Below, in pieces: positions 7,381 through 11,605 of a DNA stretch of 11,605 nt. The translations under genes were made by a program, and so were the position numbers. The stretch's first letter is position 1. Each line of letters opens with the position of its first letter. Origin of the DNA: Hondaea fermentalgiana (Eukaryota > Sar > Bigyra > Thraustochytrida > Thraustochytriidae). The notes beneath the pieces are model-generated. The model was given only the letters and a program-made list of their open reading frames with translations, was not told the origin of the DNA and ran no database searches. The stretch spans positions 165,592-177,196 of the forward strand of contig NPFB01000042.1 of the NCBI GenBank assembly GCA_014084085.1. Direction: 5' to 3'.

Positions 7381-7657
7381 GTCGGAGGCAAGCAACAGTC
7401 TCGGAGACGAGGCATACTCGTGCATCTTTATAGGATTTGTCTCGTCGTCGTCGCCTACAAGCTTGTGCATCGCATTACTACGACGCCAAGGTCCGCGTGA
7501 TTCAAGCCGTCGATTTCTCGCGCCAATGCCGCGCACGATTGGGTTCGCTCTTTTCAAAAAGATCGAGCCTGCTTTGCCGAGGACAGATGCTTTCCTTCTG
7601 TGTTGCAGACCCACAACAGCATCAGGAAATTTCAAATCTCAAAGGAGACGTCAAGGA

Positions 7658-7783
7658 AGCTTGATTGCAACGAGGACAGCGGAGACGTACGTCGGGTCGC
7701 TGTGCGCTGCTTCGACAGTAAGTAGGCTTCGTTGCAAAGAGGACAGCGGTGGCGTACGTCGAGTTGCTGCGCGCTGTTTGGAC
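7658..7783 (+). repeat. Two-copy tandem duplication, period 67 bp
   Basis: Copies at about 7658-7716 and 7725-7783 share GAGGACAGCGG, CGTACGTCG and GCGCTG blocks in order with scattered substitutions. The second copy ends 33 bases before the Hop2 ATG. Confidence 0.8.
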
Positions 7784-7816
7784 GGCAACGTATCGAGACG
7801 CCTTCCCGGTGACAAG

Positions 7817-8750
7817 ATGGACGAAGAGGATGCGCGGAGCGTGGCCACATCGAGGTCGACGCAGTCAAGACAAACTCTCAAGAGCTCCAAAAGTGTGACC
7901 AAGGGGAAAACAAAGTCCAAGCCAAAGGCCAAAACAGGCGCAGTCGACGCCGAAGCCACCGTGCTCGCGTACATGGCCGCTCAATGCAGGCCATACAACT
8001 CGACCAAGGTATTTGAAAATCTGCTTAAAACCATCTCTCATCCCACCATCAAGACAACGCTCACGACGCTTGTGAGTCGCGGGGCGCTGCAGGAAAAGGT
8101 CGAAGGGCGCGCTGCACTGTTTTGGATCACGCAAGAAGACCACGACGAGTCCGCCGATGACCGCGAGGCCACTTGCAAAGCGCTCCAGATGCGCATCGCT
8201 GAGGCCGAGACTCTTTTGCTCGAGGAACGCGGTACACTTGCGACCGAGCTTGCCTGCAAATCTCAGTTGGAGAGCGAGCCTGCAGACGACGTTTTGAACG
8301 AAGAAATCGAGGCCGCTCAAGCTGATCTTGTTGAGGCGCAGGCTGAGGTCGCCAAACTGCGAGCCGCCTCTGCTGCCGCCACTTCGGGCACTGCAGATGC
8401 CGGCGAGGAACGGTCGCTGCAAGACCTGCGCCAGGAGCGCAAATTCTGGGAGGTAGGTTCCAATCCTGTAAAGGCTACACGTCGATGTTGACTTTCTCGA
8501 ACGAGAACCGAGAAGAAAGAAGAAGAAGAAGAAGAAGAAGAAGAAAGAGAGAGGTGCTGACCGTTTTCGTGTTCTGTGTCCGTCTACATATTTTGCTCAG
8601 ATCTCCACACGCGATCTCAAACGCAACGTGCTTAGCTTTGTCGACCAAATTTCAGATGGCATGGGCCAGCCGCCCCAGCAGCTCATCGAAGAGGCTGGCA
8701 TCGTTACAGATGCAATGTCCGCCAGAATGGTTTCTAAATCCTTGGCATAA
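7817..8750 (+). CDS. hop2: Homologous-pairing protein 2 (Hop2/PSMC3IP/TBPIP), two exons
   Basis: Coding segments 7817-8452 and 8601-8750 give 261 residues (human Hop2 is 217). A basic Lys/Ser-rich N terminus (1-42) precedes a winged helix at about 43-105 with the family signature QCRPYNSTKVFENL at 56-69, then an acidic coiled coil at about 118-185, then the C-terminal helical segment containing RQERKFWE and, in exon 2, QQLIEEAGIVTD. That last block matches the conserved end of animal Hop2, which confirms the splice. Hop2 works with Mnd1 to help Dmc1/Rad51 capture duplex DNA and form joint molecules in meiosis, in the nucleus. The ATG at 7817 has A at -3 and G at +4; an upstream in-frame ATG at 7526 would add about 97 unconserved residues and is not preferred. 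The N-terminal basic extension of about 40 residues is longer than in animals. Mnd1 is not in this window. Confidence 0.9.
8453..8600 (+). other. Spliceosomal intron in hop2 (148 nt, phase 0)
   Basis: The donor GAG/GTAGGT and the acceptor TTTTGCTCAG give a GT-AG intron between codons. CTGAC at 8557-8561 fits a branch site 40 bases from the acceptor, and a T-rich stretch follows it. Without removal, the frame stops at 8491 after an unconserved tail; with removal the Hop2 C terminus is restored. It is the only intron in the window supported by homology. Confidence 0.85.
8511..8553 (+). repeat. (GAA)n purine repeat inside the hop2 intron
   Basis: An all-purine GAA/AGAA run filling the middle of the intron, upstream of the predicted branch site. 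Confidence 0.9.
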
Positions 8751-8756
8751 CACACG

Positions 8757-8840
8757 AGAAGAAGAAAATGAAAATGAACAAGACAGAGAAGAAGAAGAAG
8801 AAGAAGACGAAGAAGGGAGAGGAGAAAAAAGAAAGAGTTT
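8757..8840 (+). repeat. GAA-rich purine tract after hop2
   Basis: A mostly purine stretch rich in GAA and AAATGA, starting seven bases after the hop2 stop codon; it probably lies in the 3' UTR. It resembles the tract in the intron. Confidence 0.85.
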
Positions 8841-8928
8841 AAAAAAAATAATGAAATCAGAGAATTTCAAGCCAAATATCGAGCCAAGGCCCTAACCTCG
8901 GCTCGAAAGTTTTGATGAAAATCGAAGA

Positions 8929-8934
8929 AATAAA
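8929..8934 (+). terminator. AATAAA polyadenylation signal, probably for hop2
   Basis: A canonical AATAAA 179 bases after the hop2 TAA, on the sense strand, within the 256-base convergent gap. The phosphatase gene on the minus strand has no such hexamer here. Confidence 0.5.
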
Positions 8935-8952
8935 GGGCATTCGCCGCCGAGG

Positions 8953-8988
8953 CAGTCAGTCATTCAGTCACTCAGTCAGTCACTCAGT
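8953..8988. repeat. CAGT/CACT tetranucleotide repeat
   Basis: Nine four-base units, mostly CAGT with CATT and CACT variants, ending 18 bases past the phosphatase stop codon, in its probable 3' UTR. Confidence 0.85.
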
Positions 8989-9006
8989 TGGTATGTCCCA
9001 TAGGAA

Positions 9007-11346
9007 CTAACTGAGTTGATCTTGATCAAGACTTTGCTCCCCACTTCCGGACTTGCGGAGTCGCGAGGCTCGCAAGACGGCTTGTACTTGAGGGCTCAAA
9101 ATACTCGAAGTTGAGGACGACGAAGACGATAATGAAGAAGAAGAAGAAGATGATGACGACGACGACGACGATGATGATGATGAAACAGATGTTGACGGTT
9201 GCAAACTCGCGGACGCAGATGCATGGGCGCTCGCCGCAGCGGCGGCGCTGCTTCCTGCGTTGACCACCGCTGTACCCAACGAGCCTTGCTGCAAATACAC
9301 GTTGCCCTCATCGGGCACAGATCTGGGCTCCGACGCCGTATCGGATGAAGTCTCGGATTCAATGTCAATGTCAGCAAATGCGTGGTGCAGATGATCCATC
9401 CCAGAGTCTCCCGTTGTGTACGAATCCGCCTCGCCATGCAAAACATGAGAAATGCTCGTCGGCACAGCCTTGGCCTCTGACGTGCTTGCGCGACGCCGCA
9501 TCTGCGTATTGTCGAACCGCACGAGAACGACACTCACATTGTCGAGAGATCCAAGAGAGACAATGCAATTTCGTACGAGCGATACGGCAACATTTTCTAG
9601 ATCGTGCTGAGCCATTGGCAAGACACCTTGCACGAAACGAACAGACTCTTGACTTGACATGACATCAAAGACGCCGTCACACCCAAGAAGAATAAACTCG
9701 TCCCACGGGTCGAGCTCCACGGTGATAATATCTGGAATCGAGCTCACTAGCGGGTAGGGGACCTTCATTTCTGGATCGCCAAGCGCACGCGATACGGCGA
9801 GCATGCCCATGACCCGACCGTATGAGACAAACCCACCCGTGTCCACAACGCGGGCCACCTCCTCGGGGAGCGTTGCCTTGTGATCGCGCGAAAGGTCAAG
9901 AGCCGTCCCATCTTTACGACAAAGCACGGCCCGCGAATCGCCCACATTGGCACAGTGCGCCACACCCTGATTGAGATCAACAGCCACGGCGCATACGGTC
10001 GTGCCGGCCGTCGTGACAACGTGACCCACGTTTTCGCGCTCCTCCTCGGCGCGCGCCGCCAGCGCCGTCTCGACGCGCAAGACTGCATTGTACAGCGCAC
10101 GCCGGACACTCATGGCTGGGTTTTCCAGGTCCGCATAGAAAAACTTGGGCAAAAGGTGGCTCGCTGCCTCGGCGGCAGCGTCACCGCCATGGCCGTCGAA
10201 AACGGCGTGCAGGGACACTTTGCGCCCTCGCAAGGTTTGCACGGCAGGGGCCATCTGACTAAGCTGGTGCACAGCGGCGCTCGCATTCGACGTTCCAGAA
10301 ATGCCCGAAGTTGGAGGGAAAGAAGCGGGCACGCCGACGTTTGTCGACTGCGAAGCACTTGCGAGTGCCGAGGCGCCCGTGGAGGCTTGAGCTTGGCCCA
10401 TGGCCAGACTGGCATCCGACCCAGTCTTAATACTGTCAATGATTTGCTTTCGCAGCGCGAGACCTCCCGCAAAGCCCGGAAAAGGATCGCTAGCGTCGCT
10501 GCCGTCGTCGCTCGATTCCTCAAGAAGCGCACGGACATTGGCGGGAATTACGGGCGACCCATCACTCAATATACCGCTCAGGTGCGAGGAGGTCTTCCCT
10601 CGCGCCTGTGCTTGCTGCTGCTGCTGTTGCTGCTGTTGCTGCTGCTGCTGCGTCGTGTGGTCGTTGGCGCCATTTGCAGAGCCCGAGCTCCGTGGTGAGA
10701 CGCTGCCAAAATGGTGAATGACCTGGGCCGAGGGCCCAACAAAGCGCCCATTCTCTGCGCAGACGCGGTCCTCCATTTCCTTTCGCGCGCCCTGCTCCTC
10801 GTAGACGGCGCTCTCTACAGTGAGGGGAAACGGCAGGCTCCGTTTGTACCACGAGGTGCTGGGCGCCAGGTCCTGATCCGACTTGCGAAAGAGCCTGCGC
10901 AAGGTATGCACGACGACTTCGAGATCATAGGTTTCGAGCCAGCCCATGTAGCGGCTCTCAAAGAGGTTACTAATGACGCGATGGTCGTCTGCAAGCCGTG
11001 ACTCGCTCGAGTCGGCGTGGCGGAGGCGTGCATCGCTGCGCTGCGCCGGGTCGCACTTGATCCATCGGGCCTGGGGTCGTGCCTTGGGAAAACCTTCAGG
11101 CAAGATGACCTCAAAGGTGACGGCCGTGGCGATCCACAGATCGGGCCAGGGGTTCACCTCCACGGTAAACCCGGAGCAGTCTTGGCGTACACAGATTTTC
11201 GTCCCGACCCCGCCGCGGGCAAAGTCTCCCGCCAAGGCACCCTCGTTGAACTTGGCCTCGAGCAGCGCGAGCTTTGCCGGCCCGGAAAGTTGCTGCTTCG
11301 TATCCCGCGCGTGGTGCCCGTGCGGCGTCCACCCGGAGGACGCCAT
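9007..11346 (-). CDS. PP2C-family Ser/Thr phosphatase with N-terminal E2-like (UBC/UEV) domain
   Basis: A 779-residue single-exon protein. Residues about 20-155 resemble a ubiquitin-conjugating fold: strand pattern, TFEVILPEGFPKARPQARW at 77-95 in place of the E2 FxxxFPxxYPxxPP element, then VISNLF and the helix VVVHTLRRLF at 144-153, but no cysteine near the catalytic position. A PP2C (PPM) phosphatase covers about 177-612: QGARKEMED at 185-193, FDGHGG at 383-388, ANVGDSRAVL at 466-475, SRDHK at 486-490, SRALGD at 519-524, GCDGVFD at 555-561 and DNVSVV at 602-607. The metal ligands Asp193, Asp384, Asp557 and Asp602 are all present, so Mg/Mn-dependent activity is expected. A low-complexity insert at about 204-375 with a 13-Gln run separates the first two motifs. 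The tail is acidic, then Ala/Ser-rich with a long poly-Ser tract. The ATG has A at -3 and G at +4. No signal peptide or membrane segment, so cytosol or nucleus is likely. Confidence 0.92.
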   Translation of the reverse strand: MASSGWTPHGHHARDTKQQLSGPAKLALLEAKFNEGALAGDFARGGVGTKICVRQDCSGFTVEVNPWPDLWIATAVTFEVILPEGFPKARPQARWIKCDPAQRSDARLRHADSSESRLADDHRVISNLFESRYMGWLETYDLEVVVHTLRRLFRKSDQDLAPSTSWYKRSLPFPLTVESAVYEEQGARKEMEDRVCAENGRFVGPSAQVIHHFGSVSPRSSGSANGANDHTTQQQQQQQQQQQQQAQARGKTSSHLSGILSDGSPVIPANVRALLEESSDDGSDASDPFPGFAGGLALRKQIIDSIKTGSDASLAMGQAQASTGASALASASQSTNVGVPASFPPTSGISGTSNASAAVHQLSQMAPAVQTLRGRKVSLHAVFDGHGGDAAAEAASHLLPKFFYADLENPAMSVRRALYNAVLRVETALAARAEEERENVGHVVTTAGTTVCAVAVDLNQGVAHCANVGDSRAVLCRKDGTALDLSRDHKATLPEEVARVVDTGGFVSYGRVMGMLAVSRALGDPEMKVPYPLVSSIPDIITVELDPWDEFILLGCDGVFDVMSSQESVRFVQGVLPMAQHDLENVAVSLVRNCIVSLGSLDNVSVVLVRFDNTQMRRRASTSEAKAVPTSISHVLHGEADSYTTGDSGMDHLHHAFADIDIESETSSDTASEPRSVPDEGNVYLQQGSLGTAVVNAGSSAAAAASAHASASASLQPSTSVSSSSSSSSSSSSSSSSSLSSSSSSTSSILSPQVQAVLRASRLRKSGSGEQSLDQDQLS
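9106..9186 (-). repeat. Poly-Ser tract in the phosphatase tail
   Basis: Residues about 721-747 are almost all Ser, from TCA/TCG/TCT/TCC-type codons that read as GAT/GAC/GAA triplets on the plus strand; scattered Leu and Thr interrupt it. Confidence 0.9.
10612..10650 (-). repeat. Poly-Gln tract (13 Gln) in the phosphatase insert
   Basis: Residues 233-245 are coded by CAG with CAA interruptions. It lies in the loop between PP2C motif 1 and the FDGHGG motif. Confidence 0.95.
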
Positions 11347-11605
11347 TCTATCTGCTCGCGGCGGCGCTGTCCTCGTCGCTGCCCTCGTCGGCGTCGGCGT
11401 CGTCCACGACGCCTTTTGAGCGCGCGTGCGGCTCTGAGCGCGCGGCGGCGGCGGCGCTGCTCACGCCCAGCAGGCGGCCGCGCGCGGGCAGGCAGGCGGG
11501 CAGGCAGGCGGGCAGCCAGCCAGGCAGGCAGGCAGGCGGGCGCTCGCTGGCGGGCGCGCGGCGCGGCGCGGCGCGGCGCGGTGCAGCGCGGGCGCGGGGG
11601 CGGCG
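11347..11605 (-). promoter_or_regulatory. GC-rich 5' flank of the phosphatase gene
   Basis: 259 bases at the window edge, just upstream of the phosphatase start. It has no gene and no ATG on the minus strand before 11346. It holds an interrupted GGCAGG/GGCGGG repeat (about 11487-11540, with a 12 bp period in part) and a run of GCGCG pentamers (about 11558-11581). It probably contains the leader and promoter; no TATA box is visible. Confidence 0.5.

Larger units (their letters stand above)
7248..7816 (+). other. Intergenic region between the SYLF and Hop2 genes
   Basis: 569 bases that must hold the SYLF 3' UTR and the Hop2 promoter/leader. A plus frame stays open across it into Hop2 and has an ATG at 7526, but the peptide is low in family signal and crosses a duplicated segment. 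It contains a 16 bp repeat array and a 67 bp-period duplication. No AATAAA or TATA box was seen. Confidence 0.6.

Noticed and set aside
7526..7816. Upstream in-frame ATG giving Hop2 a ~97-residue N-terminal extension
   Set aside because: The added segment crosses the 67 bp duplication, shows no Hop2 similarity, and the ATG at 7817 has a strong context just before the conserved protein.
8456..8466. GGTTCCAATCC, one mismatch from a tRNA B-box
   Set aside because: There is no A-box or cloverleaf around it; it lies at the 5' end of the hop2 intron, next to coding exon.
8485..8895. Plus-strand ORF of 136 codons spanning the hop2 intron and exon 2
   Set aside because: It reads exon 2 out of the Hop2 frame and its Arg- and Glu-rich ends are simply the GAA tracts.
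9880..10698. Plus-strand frame of 272 codons opposite the phosphatase
   Set aside because: Antisense shadow; it includes the complement of the poly-Gln tract as poly-Leu.

Overview
The window looks like nuclear DNA of a GC-rich, intron-poor eukaryotic microbe. The evidence is an actin/lipid-associated SYLF protein, the meiotic factor Hop2 with one spliceosomal GT-AG intron, a PP2C phosphatase with poly-Gln and poly-Ser tracts, start codons with A at -3 and G at +4, and flanks full of short tandem repeats. No bacterial operon structure, tRNA, rRNA, transposon or CRISPR array is visible. A stramenopile protist such as a thraustochytrid would fit (mostly single-exon genes, C-ending codons, purine-rich microsatellites), but that is an inference from style, not from a marker gene.

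Layout: (1) 1-842, a tetranucleotide repeat and T-poor, repeat-rich upstream DNA; (2) 843-2842 (+), a large, mostly disordered, probably nuclear protein whose start codon is unresolved; (3) 2843-3305, a shared 3' region carrying a two-copy ~117 bp tandem repeat; (4) 3306-4577 (-), a membrane-anchored monoacylglycerol-lipase-type serine hydrolase; (5) 4578-6230, a long divergent intergenic region dense in short tandem repeats; (6) 6231-7247 (+), a SYLF-domain protein with a C-terminal membrane anchor; (7) 7248-7816, two further tandem repeats, one a 16 bp array with dyad symmetry; (8) 7817-8750 (+), Hop2/PSMC3IP in two exons; (9) 8751-9006, a short convergent 3' region; (10) 9007-11346 (-), a 779-residue protein joining an N-terminal E2-like (UBC/UEV) fold to a complete PP2C phosphatase; (11) 11347-11605, GC-rich repeats upstream of that gene.

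The genes do not form an evident pathway: lipid hydrolysis, membrane/actin regulation, meiotic recombination and protein dephosphorylation sit side by side, as is usual for a eukaryotic locus. The most interesting item is the E2-like-PP2C fusion, where the E2 part lacks the catalytic cysteine and the phosphatase core is split by a ~170-residue low-complexity insertion. Others are the SYLF protein with its own tail anchor, the 16 bp dyad array between the SYLF and Hop2 genes, and the 1.27 kb ATG-free stretch over the 5' part of the first gene, which points to an unseen upstream exon or a non-AUG start.
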